From Lantana camara (Eukaryota > Streptophyta > Magnoliopsida > Lamiales > Verbenaceae): DNA of 64,000 nt. The notes beneath the pieces were generated by a model. That model did not search any database and was not told where the DNA came from. It saw only the letters and a list, made by a program, of their open reading frames with translations. Both the position numbers and the translations under genes were made by a program. The stretch covers positions 97,126,001-97,190,000 of the forward strand of contig CM074858.1 of NCBI GenBank assembly GCA_037501455.1, given 5' to 3'. Below are positions 44,731 through 56,329 of the stretch, piece after piece (positions within the stretch are counted from its first letter, which is position 1; each line of letters starts with the position of its first letter).

Positions 44731-47525
44731 TGTAGCACCCGGAACGCCGAGATGCCACACCCCCGCACTATAGCTCAGTCCACATACGAAATGGATGATT
44801 CGTACATGAGCTAAGACTATAGAGAATGGGTGACAATAAAATAAAACGACCACAAAGCTAGGCGGGACTAACCCCAAACCAATCAATCAACTCAGAGCAA
44901 TAAAAGCGGAAACAATAATTCAATCATTACTTATAGGTACCAATATACATATCAATACAATATCATACCACTTATCAACCAAAGCAAAAGGCATAAGTAT
45001 CAATAAGGTACATGCCAAAGTAACATGACAATGCTAGACCCAAAGCGATAAAACTTGACTCGACCCCGCCTAGCACATAACCTGCAAAAACTAAAAAGTT
45101 GAGGTATCAGTCCAACACGGACTGAGAGAGGGGTTTATAAATAAATATTAGCGCAATTACCATGCAAGCCATAATCTCGGGTAAGGGTTTATAAAAGAGA
45201 AGCAATATAAGTTCAATAATAAAAGACAACTCGCCCGAGATTTCAACTAATCAATTTAACAATACAATCAATTCAATTCAATCAGTGGCCCGACGAGTGA
45301 GGGCAAATCTCCAACCTTTCTCCGACAGTGTACAATAATTCAGTTGTAATTAATTAAGTGATCAAGCAATACAAATTAGTGCACAATTAGCAATTTCCGT
45401 CCATTATTCTTCCTCCGGGTGATGGGGGATTGCAAGGCCCCGCCATCCAATCTCATTGAGCATAGGGTTCATGAGTCCCTATGCCCGGAACTCCTTCCCC
45501 CACTAATCTCCTAGTGGGTTCAGGGGGCATCCCAAGGTTTGTGAGGATAGTGCAAGAGTTACCCGTCAGCCCTTGCTTCCTCGGTTGGCTCAATACACTA
45601 CCCTCGGGCCCAAAGTGAACATGTTTACTCGCCAAAATAATCAATCAATCAATCAGTTCGTTCCATGAAACCAGTTGAAAATCAAGAGAGTTTGGAAAAC
45701 TATAGTTATATAGATACATTTTGGCTTAAATCATCACATAGGGTTATATGGGTTCTATATATCTAGAATTAAACCTCACCTGACGAGCGACGGAACAAGA
45801 CAAGGATAAAAGAAAGGCCCAACCGATCGGTGATCTCCGCCCTGGAGAAAAACTGGACAAGAAAGGGAATAGTGGAAACTCGTGAGACATGACTCAATAT
45901 GAAACCAAGTATGACGCACGACAATGCTCATCTAAATAAATAAAACCCAAGCAATCAATTAACACTAAGCATGTATAAACACTAATTAACATCTAAGAGG
46001 TGAAATTAATATCAAGAAATCATGTATTCATATTATTCAATTATTTCAAGTTCAATTCAAATAAGGCATGAAGTCACACAATAACGTTTGAGCAATTAAG
46101 TACCAAGAAGTGTCAAGTACGAGCATACTTATCAATTAATCAAGTATATATATCATATAAATCACATATGGGAGCCAAGGGAGTGAAAGGAATGCAATAA
46201 GGAAGGTTTTGTTGAAGTATGACAAAAACGGCAATTTCCGGAAATGCACACGCTGTAGGAAAACTGGAATATCTTGAGATATAGAAGTTGGAATTAAGTT
46301 TTTCTTGTTGGGTATGAAACTAGACACAAAGACCTTTCCTAGGATATATGGCTCATAATTTAGCTCAAACTGAGGAGAAAATGGCGTATGCTTGAAGTTG
46401 GATGATTGCAATTTGTCGGTAAGGCAGCGACACAAAAAAGAATTGATAATATCTTACAAATGGGAAACGATATTGAGGTGATTCCAATTAGAGATTGTTC
46501 TAGACTTCAAGATCTTTCCGTTGGTTCAAGAATCAGATCAATCAGAGTTCGTATGAGGGAGAACGAAGCAAAACAAACTCAGGCTGAAAACAGAGGAAGA
46601 TCCACGGCCGTGGACAAAAATCCACGCCCGTGGATTCCTATGCCGAAAAACCAAGTTTTCTGGACGCAAATCCACGGCCGTGGGTCAAAATCCACGTCCG
46701 TGGATCGTGCTACAGCAGCCTATATAAAGCAAAATAGGGCAAGGCTAAAAAATAGCTCCCAATCCAACCCAAAACCAACCACAACAATTAAATACACTCC
46801 AAATCAACATATATCATGTATATAACTCATATACTCCATGAAAGCATGCTTTGATTCATAAAAATTCATCAATCAAAACCCCATAAACTTTAATGTCATC
46901 AACTTTACATAACCTATAAATTCATGTAAGCTTTCAACTATCATGATCCTAGGTATGCTTCTAATCATGAATAACTAAGAAATCATACTAAAAACATCAA
47001 ACCCTATCTCAACTATACATCAAGGGATTCAATCAAATTCTCCATATACCTCAAGATGGAAGAAGAAATGGATGAAATGATGAGATGATGCTTCTAGCTT
47101 CACAAATCCTCCAAGAATCTTGCTTGAAAAAGAGATGAATTCTTCCTTCCCTTCTTGGTCTGTTTGGATCGATATATGTGGGTGTGAGTGTGTGTATATA
47201 TGATGAAAATGTATGGAATGAAATGTGGAAGAGAGGATATACATATGATATATTATATCTTCCACTAACCAAGATGAATCATCACTTTTTGCACTTAGGT
47301 CCTTGAAATATATAAGGGTATGCAATCAAGTTTCATTCCATGTAAATGACCAATTAACTCCCATTTATATAATGCAATTAAGTTCACACATCTAGTAAAT
47401 GATCAAATAAGGACACATAGAAGCATTTAATTACATACACAATTAATTCACGTAAATTCCACGTTACGTTATGAAATGTATATAAAATATCACATGATAC
47501 ATAAATGGAAAACCGGGGTGTTACA
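44731..47525 (-). mobile_element. Solo gypsy LTR inside the left gypsy-5 LTR
   Basis: 2795 bp from TGTAGCACCCGG to CCGGGGTGTTACA, target duplication TTCGG at 44726-44730 and 47526-47530. Its reverse complement begins TGTAACACCCCGGTTTT and ends gcgggggtgtggcatct...gggtgctaca, like the gypsy-4 LTR, so it is a member of that family without internal sequence. It has its own palindrome cluster with different arms (TCCACGGCCGTGGA). Confidence 0.95.
46601..46704. repeat. TCCACGGCCGTGGA palindrome cluster in the solo gypsy LTR
   Basis: Four sites: TCCACGGCCGTGGA at 46601, TCCACGCCCGTGGA at 46621, TCCACGGCCGTGGG at 46671 and TCCACGTCCGTGGA at 46691. On the minus strand a TATATAGG-type TATA box (46719-46726) lies about 15 bases before the first site, so the cluster would fall at the start of the LTR transcript. 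Confidence 0.82.
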
Positions 47526-48437
47526 TTCGGGAAGACACTCTAAGGTCCAAAAATAGCGGATTTCACCCAAAAACAACCACCAAAATTCCACGAAATTCAT
47601 ACATATCATCACATAAATCATGCTTATCATCTATCCTAGCTCAAGATCTCAAGATATCAACAAACAAGGCAAGAATCATCAAGTTGGGTCTAAAGTTCAT
47701 ATTTCTCAAAATTTCACCAAATCATTTCAAATAATCAGTTTCATGCTAAGATTAATGGATAGAATTAAAGCTCACATCAAGAGAAATTCGTAGCTTACAT
47801 CAACTCTTGAAATGGTGAAGAAACGAGGTAGATATGAGCTCTTGAAATGGTGGGAAAAGCCTTAGATCTTCATCCTTCTTTGAAGCTCTCCGTGGATTAT
47901 ATGTCTTGTGTGAAATGAAGTTTGAAATGAAGCTAGGTTAGGGTTTCCAAGATATAATATGAGGCTAAAGGCTTTATTAGGATTTGGGCTCAAATAAATG
48001 ATTTTCGGCCCAATAGGTAAAAAGTAAAAGGTTTAAGGTCCAAACGGCTTCCAAAAAATATGAAAACCATTCCATTGGATCCGAATCGCCGAATCAAGTC
48101 CAATGGTGGTGTCGGAATTTGAATTCGAATTCTCGATCTCATATTGGTTCCAAACGCACCCAAAGTTACCTAATTTAAATTAGGCCCAAAACTTCCAAAA
48201 TTGCAAATAGGCCCAAGTCCTATTTTATAATCAACTCCAACATTTAAATTAAATTCATGCAAGGTATAAATCATGTCAAGTCATAAAATTCCAAGTATGC
48301 ACTTAAATCAATTTAAATCACATAATTCAATCATAGTCGGAAATTAAGACACATAATAAAAATGTAAATCACGTAAATTCATAGGTAAACACTCTCGTGA
48401 CATCATACCTGTACGGATGATCGGACGGGGCATCACA

Positions 48438-48452
48438 ACCTCCCCCCCCCCT
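48438..48452 (-). other. Polypurine tract of gypsy-5
   Basis: On the minus strand the run is tagggggggggggaggt, directly next to the 3' LTR edge at 48437. It is the expected plus-strand primer. Confidence 0.8.
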
Positions 48453-49698
48453 AGGAGAACCTGGTCCCCAGGTTCCTTGCTCGGCTCGGAACAACTTCGG
48501 ATACAGCTTCCTCATCTTCTCCTCGGTCTCCCAAGTAGACTCTTCGGATTTCTAATCTCTCCACAACACTCTGACCAAGGGAATCTGTCAGTTTCTCGAC
48601 TCTTGCATCTTTCGATCCTGAATCTCAACTGGATGTTTAACAATCGTCAAATCAGACTCAAGTTGTACGTCTTCAATCGGTAGAATGGTTGCCTCATCGG
48701 GATAATACTTTCAAAACTGCGAAACATGAAACACGTTGTGTATCCCGGTCAACCTAAGCTGAAGATCCAACCTATATGCACTTCTCCAATATGTTCCAAG
48801 ATCTCAAACGGTCTCGTGGATTCAGCTTTCCACCCTTACCAACACGAGAGAAGCCCTTCCTAGGAGATGCTTTCAAGAAAACGCGATCTCCAACTTTGAA
48901 CTCGAGGGGCCTCCTCCTCTTATCTGAATAACTCTTCTGACTGTCCTAGGATGCCTTCATTCTTTGCTGAATCAGTTTAACTTTGGCAATGGTTTTCTCA
49001 ATCTTTGTTGGAGGCCTTGCTCTCTTGAGCTTATCCTCTTCTGTCCAACGCCACTCCTCAATATCCCAATAGAGAGGCGACCTACACTTTCTTCCATAAA
49101 GTGCCTCATAAGGAGCCATGCCAATCGAAGCCTGATAACTATTGTTGTAGGCGAACTCAACCAGAGCTAAATTCTTATCCCAATTATCCTTGAAATCCAA
49201 CGCACAAGCTCTCAACATATCCTCAAGGTACTTAATCAACCTCTCTGATTGTCTATCCGTTTGAGGATGCGAAGCGGTGCTAAACTTAAGTCTCGTACCC
49301 AAACATTTCTGAAGATCCTGCCAGAACTTAGCTGTAAATCGCGGATCACGATCTGAAACAATGCTAGCTGGAACTCCATGCAATCTCAGAATCTCATTGC
49401 AATATAAATCTGCTAGTTTAGGCACCTTGTCACTCATCCGAACCTTGAGAAAATGGACGAACTTAGTGAGTCGATCAATCACAACCCATATCCCATCATA
49501 CCCTCTCCTAGACATTGGCAAGCCGGACACAAAGTACATTGTCACTTGCTTCCACTTCCATTCGGGAATCGGAAGTGGTTGGAGAGTTCCTCCTGATTTT
49601 TGGTGTTCTACTTTCACCATCTGACATGTTAGACATCGCTGCACGAAATTCGCGACATCCCTCTTCATGCCACTCCACCAATATAATTCCTTCAAATC
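48453..49698 (-). pseudogene. Gypsy-5 integrase with chromodomain-like tail
   Basis: On the minus strand the zinc region ends VQRCLTCQMVK. The core has VTMYFVSGLP, IVSDRDPRF and QTDRQSERLIKYLEDMLRA. The first catalytic Asp reads Tyr (codon at 49534-49536); the second Asp and the Glu remain. The tail 48453-48945 passes LEFEVGDRVFLKASPRKGFSRVGKGGKLNPR and, in other frames with stops, remnants of the chromodomain end, where chromoviruses recognise modified histones. Stop or frame breaks near 48945, 48830 and below disable it. Confidence 0.88.
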
Positions 49699-51669
49699 TC
49701 AGTACATCTTAGTACCACCGGGGTGAATCAAATAACCTGAGTGATGCGCCTCCTCAAGTATTACCCTCTTGAGCTGGTTAGGCACACATACTCTCACCTT
49801 GAACCTGGACAGACCTGAATCATCAAACCCAAACTTAGTCTCTGGATCGACCCTCGATCGTGCTATCAATCTCTGAATCTTTGCATCTGTAGACTGAGCA
49901 TCAATCAACCACTGTTTCAAGTCAGGCTGAACTGTGATATTAGCTAAACGAGCTATTGAAACTACAAACTCTGAACCCTGTCCTAAAGACTCTTCCATCA
50001 AACCCGAAACACTCGCTTTCCTGCTCAAAGCATCAGCAACCACATTTGCCTTATCAGGGTGATACTGGATCGTGCAGTCATAGTCCTCCAGAAACTCCAC
50101 CCAACGCCTCTGTCTATTGTTAAGTTCCTTCTGAGTAAAGAGATACTTAAGGCTCTTATGGTCGGTGAACACCTCAAAAGTAGCACTGTAGAGATAGTGG
50201 CGCCACTTAGCCAAAGTAAACACGACTGCTGCAAGCTCGAGATCATGAGTGGGGTAGTTCTTCTCATGTTCTTTCAACTTCCTCGAGGCATAGGACACAA
50301 CTCGACCATTCTACATCAACACACATCCGAGACCTTCCTTAGATGCATCCGTGTAAACCACATAGCCCTCAATACCCTTGGGTAGGGTAAGAACTGGTGC
50401 GGTAGTCAATCTCTCTTTCAAAGTCTGAAAAATCTTCTCGCACCTTTCATCCCACTCATAACTTACCTTCTTCTATGTCAATCGAGTCAACGGGAGTGCA
50501 ATCTTAGAGAAATCCTTCACAAACCTCCTATAATAACCCGCTAACCCAAGAAAACTTCTCACCTCGGAGCTATTTCTTGGCCTCTCCCACTGTGACACGG
50601 TCTCAATCTTAGATGGATCAACTTCAATTCCATTGCCTGAAATGATGTGACCTAGGAATGTGACTCTGTCGATCCAAAACTCGCACTTGCTAAACTTAGC
50701 ATAAAGCCTGTACTCTCTTAAAGTCTCCCAGACAATTCGAAGATGTTGTGCGTGCTCCTCAGCGGACCTCGAATACACCAAGATGTCGTCTATAAAGATC
50801 ACCACGAACTTGTCAAGAAACGGTCTAAACACTCGGTGCATCATGTCCATGAACACAGCAGGGGCGTTAGTCAACCCGAACAGCATAACCACGAACTCGT
50901 AATGCCCATACCGAGTAGTAAACCCTGTCTTAAGGATATCCTTCTCCCTAATCCGTAACTGATAGTAACCCTATCTCAAATCCAACTTAGAATACACCTG
51001 TGAACCCTACAAGTGATCAAACAACTCCTCGATATGAGGCAACGGATACTTGTTCTTCACTGTCATCCTATTCAGCTCACGGTAGTCTATGCACATCCGT
51101 AACTTTCCGTCTTTCTTCTTCACAAACAGAACGGGAGCACCCCACAGGGAAGTACGCGGACAGATATAACCAAACGCCAAAAGCTCATCAAGCTGCGACT
51201 TCAGTTCCTTCAACTCAGCGGGAGCTATCCGGTAGGGCTTCTTCAAAAACGGCTCAGCTCTAGGATAGAGGTCTATTACAAACTCGATGTCCCTATCGGG
51301 TGGTAAGGACCCCAAACTCTCAGGGAACACCTCGAGAAAGTCTCGTACGAACTCAGTCTCCCCAAGTTTGGCCTGATCCTTTGGTTTATTAAGAAGGTAA
51401 GCCACAAAACCGGTCACATAGTCCCGGACGAGCTTACTTGCCTCAACAAAGGACACAAATGGACTAGACTTCAACCTATCGCCCGTAAACACAACTGTAC
51501 CCAACGAAACCCTTTTCTCACGGCAATCCATCACTGCACAGTGTCGGTAAAGCCAATCCATTCCAAGAATTGCTCCATACCTCTTCATCGGCATCTCTAT
51601 CAAATCTTCTGGAAAGACTCGGCTCTCAAAACTCACCGGGCACTCACGAAACACTTGGTCCGTCTCCAA
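49699..51669 (-). pseudogene. Gypsy-5 reverse transcriptase and RNase H
   Basis: From 51669 on the minus strand: the protease tail ([12 protein letters not shown]), RT lead [84 protein letters not shown], then RNase H ([50 protein letters not shown]), and the integrase zinc region ([15 protein letters not shown]). The RT aspartates and the RNase H Asp/Glu are present. In-frame TAG stops are at 51007, 50971 and 50311, each where the conserved residue is Gln, plus a frame break near 50475. The FGLTNAP block reads MLFGL instead of the usual MPFGL. Confidence 0.92.
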
Positions 51670-52806
51670 GCTCCCCCCCCCCCCAAAGGGGAACTCACCA
51701 CATACACATACGCAGAAAGCTCAGCAATCAAAAGCAAAGAAGCAACAACATCCCGGGAAATAAAAGAATGTGTAGCCCCGGGATCGAATAATGCATGTAA
51801 TGATATGCCATGTATATGTATTGTACCTTCGACCACGGCATTCTGATCAATTTCTGCTACTTTCTCCTCCCCATCGAGAGCATATGCACAAGCCTGAATA
51901 GCTGGTTTCTTCTTCGAACATGTATCTATCTTGTGATCAACAGTCCCACATGCTAAGCATCTACCCAAGTATCTCCAACACCTCTCTATTGGATGAGGGC
52001 CCTGACAGTGAAAGCAACAGGCCTGAGCTGGGGCCGGTAAAGCTGGAGGTATTGCAGTAGCTCGGGGCTTCTTGCTGAGAAAGCCCTGTGGTCGGAAAGT
52101 AGAAACGGGGGTAGTAGTAACAACGGGTCTCTTGAGCCTCAGCCTGACCTGCCCTCTAAGTAACTTGATCCCAAGTACCCACATCTACAGCCTGAAGTGC
52201 CATCTGAATATTCTCTCTAAGCCCATGAAGAAAGTGACGGGCTTTGTGCCTATCAATATCAGTGATATGGGTAGCATACAGTGCAAGCCTCTCAAACTCC
52301 AAAACATACTCCTCCACTGTCCTAGGTCCCTGCTTCAAATCCATAAACTCCTGAAGTCGGCCCTCCTGTGCACTAGCAGGAATGTACTTCTCTTGGAACT
52401 CATGTACAAAAGTCTCCCAGTTAAACTCCTCTCCAGTCCTCTCCAACCTGGAACGAATACCCTTGAGCCAATTGGCTGCCTGCCTCTGAATGAAACGAGC
52501 AGTGCAAACAGCCTTATCCTGAGAACTCCCTGTGTAAATCTCCCAAATACCACTGATCTCAGCTAACCACTCCTTAGCCTTGATATCATCTCCTCCAAAC
52601 CACTTAGGAGGGTTGTTGTTCCGAAACTCCCTATACATAGCTGAGATAGCCCCATTCTGACCATCAACGGGTGGGGTCTGTTGCCTCTAATTCTGTTGCA
52701 ACTGATTGAGAAGTTCCTGAACAATGTTCTCCGCGTTCAGTGGTGGTGGCGGAGGCGGATTCGGTGCATCCGGGGAAACCTCTCGATCACGGCGTCTAGG
52801 AGGCAT
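51633..52806 (-). pseudogene. Gypsy-5 Gag and protease
   Basis: The start MPPRRRDREV at 52806 is followed by a proline run and a TAG near 52687. The capsid block (52638-52156) has YREFRNNNPPKWFGGDD, WLAEISGIWEIY and FVHEFQEKYIPASAQEGRL. Two zinc knuckles follow (CFHCQGPHPIERC, CLACGTVDHKIDTC), then the protease lead-in and LFDPGATHSFI, where Asp-Pro-Gly replaces the usual Asp-Ser-Gly. A G12 run in the sense strand (51673-51684) shifts the frame between protease and RT. A further frame break lies near 52160. Confidence 0.9.
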
Positions 52807-52981
52807 CCTGAAATTCAAAGATTCAAGCAACATGGATGCATATGGATTAGTACGTGTTTATGTATACAAGTATTAGAATTTAGCAAGTATTCAAGCAAAT
52901 GAGTCATATAACCACATTGTCCTGTGTCGTACAATCTAGACAGACTCAACACGACTCTAGAGCTCGGTTTTGCAACCTAGA

Positions 52982-52993
52982 GCTCTGATACCA
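52982..52993 (-). other. Primer binding site of gypsy-5
   Basis: GCTCTGATACCA is the reverse complement of TGGTATCAGAGC, eight bases from the 5' LTR edge at 53002. It is complementary to initiator tRNA-Met, as in gypsy-4. Confidence 0.9.
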
Positions 52994-54647
52994 CTTAAGG
53001 ATGTAGCACCCCAGACGTAGGGTACCACATCCCCCACACTAGGACCCAGACCCGGTCATAAAACAGGAAGTCTATGCCCGAAACTGAATCATAGCAAACG
53101 GGAGGCCAACTCACACTCTAGGCTAAGCGGAAGTAACTCAACAAACTCAAAGCGTGGAAGAAAACTAAACAATCATCAACGAATAGCGGAACCGATTACA
53201 TCAACATACAAAACAAGTGACGGATTCAACTAGCACAGATACCTAATCCCGAATATCAAATCATCATAACATAATAAACCAACATAAGTATCAGCAGAGT
53301 ATCTAATAACATCTAAGTGCTAGCATACTAACCCCACAGGGGTCTAAGTCTAAGTAGAGCATAAAACATAATCCCCAAGTGTGAAACATAAATACATAAC
53401 ATAAGTAGAGTAAACGACAAATGCATCCTAACACCACTAGACTGACAAGTGTGACTCAGAAGACTCACTTCCGCCTAGCTCAAGCCAAAAGAACCTGCAA
53501 CTAAAAGATAAAACAATGGGTCAGTCAACTGACTGAGCGAGGGGGTTAACGCACACCAACACACTAAATATAGATAGATCATAGCACATAACAGAAGGGT
53601 TGACACATGAACCGGGTATAAGGGTTTACATACCAAAATATTTGAAAACAAACTTATATTTATACTTAGAAAGTATTTTCAGAAACCTTATTCTGATTCA
53701 TGATTCCCATAACAGATCATAAAATATGCTCGACGAGTACGAGCTTCCAACCTTTACTCCTCATAACAGAACAAAACGGAAATACAAAAATAAATCCCTC
53801 CTCAACTCTAGTGATGGAAGAGCCTCGCGTTGGCCCTAACCATCTAGAATAGACATATCACAAGGGGTTGCGAACCCATAAGTTCCCTTCCCGACTGTAC
53901 ACCGAAGGCTCAAGATATCACGTCTCCCCTATCTCCCTGAGTCTCGCAATGATAACTGAAATAGAACTACGTACATGGTCAAACCCCAACGACCCTAATC
54001 TTCCAGGGGGCTCCATTACCCGTAGCTCCTCGGATCCATAAACAAACAGACAGACAGATGCCAATATTTCATGGCTAACTCGCTACAGAAACATAACATA
54101 TCTGGATTTTCCAAAATAGCTTACATATGCCTTAATAATTAATTTTTCCAAAACCAAGGATGGTCCACAAGGTCATAATCATATCATATCCAACACATAT
54201 CTAATCATATATAGTATATAACCGTATACAAGGATTGAAATCATCATATTAAGGTCATAGGTCGCTTGACTATACAAAAACCCTAAACCTCACCTTGTGC
54301 TTGAAGAAAAGAGAGTGGAAACCGGACACCACTAAGCCTCGGGCTCACCGCCACCAAAGTCCTTTGAAAAACAAACATACAAAAAGCCCAAGACTTAGAC
54401 TCTATATGAACCAAGTAAGATGCACGACAACCTATAATCATGTATGAAATGCACCATGGAATGATATGGATCACATAGGTCAAGTAGCATAACATAAGAC
54501 AAGTTCTCATACGAAATTATTCAATTGAATGAAGTACTATTATCTAAGAATGCAATTGAAGTCATATCATAACATATAATTCACATAACGATTCAAAAAG
54601 ATCAAGTAAACATGAAAAGGCATACATAAAAAGGTCACAGAGGCCTG

Positions 54648-54838
54648 GGAACGGTCATTCCCACGCATAGCCTTACATGGGAACGGTCCTTCCCGCGAAC
54701 CTCTTCAGCGAAGCTGGGAACGGTCGTTCCCAGCACAAGGCATAAATGGGAACGATCCTTCCCATCTTCGGTGTTGACGTCAGCCCTGGCTGGGAAGGGC
54801 CGTTCCGGGGTCAAGGCCAAAATGGGAACGGCTGTTCC
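54648..54838. repeat. Palindrome cluster in the right gypsy-5 LTR
   Basis: Six sites matching those of the left LTR: GGGAACGGTCATTCCC, GGGAACGGTCCTTCCC, GGGAACGGTCGTTCCC, GGGAACGATCCTTCCC, GGGAAGGGCCGTTCC and GGGAACGGCTGTTCC. Spacing is kept, and several differ from the left copy by one arm transition. Confidence 0.8.
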
Positions 54839-55378
54839 GGCCAAATCTGGGCGTCATTCCAATGGAGAAATGTGACAGCTTCGGGAAGACACTCCAAGGT
54901 CCAAAAATGGCGGATTTCACCCAAAAGCAACCACCAAAATTCCACGAAATTCATACATATCATCACATAAATCATGCTTATCATCTATCCTAGCTCAAGA
55001 TCTCAAGATATCATCAAACAAGGCAAGAAGCATCAAGTTGGGTCTAAAGTTCATAGTTCTCAAAATTTCACCAAATCATTTGAAGTAATCAGTTTCATGC
55101 CAAGATTAACGAATAGAATTAAAGCTTACGTCAAGAGAAATTCGTGGCATACCTCAACTCTTGAAATGGTGAAGAAACAAGGGAGATATGAGCTCTTGAA
55201 ATGGTGGGAAAAGCCTTAGATCTTCAACCTTCTTTGAAGCTCTCCATGGATGATATGTTTTGTGTGAAATGAAGTTAGGTTAGGGTTTCCAAGATATAAT
55301 ATGAGGCTAAAGGCTTTATTAGGACTTGGGCTCAAATAAATGACTTTCGGCCCACACTACAAGAAATCCTGCATATTC

Positions 55379-56031
55379 CGACGGAATTCCCTCGGAAAAA
55401 AAAGGAATTCCGAGGGAATTCCGACGGGAAACAGCCCGTAGGAAAACGCTCCCTCAGAAAGAAAAACCGACGGAATTCCGACGGATATCCGACGGACCAA
55501 AACACAAAAAAAAAAATTAAATTAAAATAAATCCGACGGAATTCCGAGGGAAATCCCGTCGGATTTTGATTAAAAAATAAAAAAAAACCCAATAAATTCC
55601 GACGGGATTCCGAGGGAATGCCCGTCGGAATTTCTTAGAAATAAAATCAAATTAAATATTTCCGACTGGATATCCCTCGAAATCCCGTCGGATTTTGTGG
55701 AATAAATAAAAACGAAATTAATTTATTCCGACGGGATTTCCCTCGGAATCCCGTCGGAAATTTATTAAAAAATAAAACAAAATTAATTATTTCTTACGGT
55801 ATTTCCCTCGGAATACCCTCGGAATATGTTTAAAAATAAAAAATCAATTTTAATAATTCCGACGGGTTCCCCTTGGAATGTCGTCGGAATTTGTGTAAAA
55901 TAAAAAAAATAATTTTATTATTTCCGACGGGATTCCCCTCGGAGTCCCGTCAGAATTGTTGTAAAAAATAAATAAAATATATTGTTTCCGATAGGGATTT
56001 CCCTCGGAATCCTATCGGTTTTTTTATAAAA
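55379..56031. repeat. Left CACTA subterminal inverted-repeat array
   Basis: About eleven units of the form TTCCGACGGGATTTCCCTCGG followed by AATCCCGTCGGAA, separated by AT-rich spacers, mostly 60-65 bases apart. Each unit is itself an inverted repeat with CCGACGGG/CCCGTCGG arms. In En/Spm such repeats are TNPA binding sites. The unit at 55988-56018 has changed arms that still match each other. Confidence 0.88.
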
Positions 56032-56329
56032 AAAAATTAATATTTCCTTTGAATCTGTTTTTTTTCCTCTTTTTTTTGGTACCTGCTCCTAATGATTCAT
56101 CAAACATACAATTTATCCCAATTAACAATTCATCAAATATACAATTCATCCACACGATCAATCCAAATCTTCATTTCCAACAAATATACATGAAATCCAA
56201 ACATTCATCCATGACATTAGAAATTTATATAATATATCATCCAACAAAAGTATTTATCCATTCATCCATGACATTAGAAATTTATATACTACATCATCCA
56301 ACAAAAGTATTTACCCTTAAGTACACTTA

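Larger units (their letters stand above)
42853..48437 (-). repeat. 3' LTR of gypsy-5 (left copy, interrupted)
   Basis: The LTR runs 42853-44730 and continues at 47531-48437, split by a solo LTR at 44731-47525 with TSD TTCGG. Ends are TGTAGCACCC and GGGGCATCACA. The sequence across the split (gtgacagcttcggg then gaagacactc) is uninterrupted in the right LTR at 54866-54890, which proves the nesting. Confidence 0.93.
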
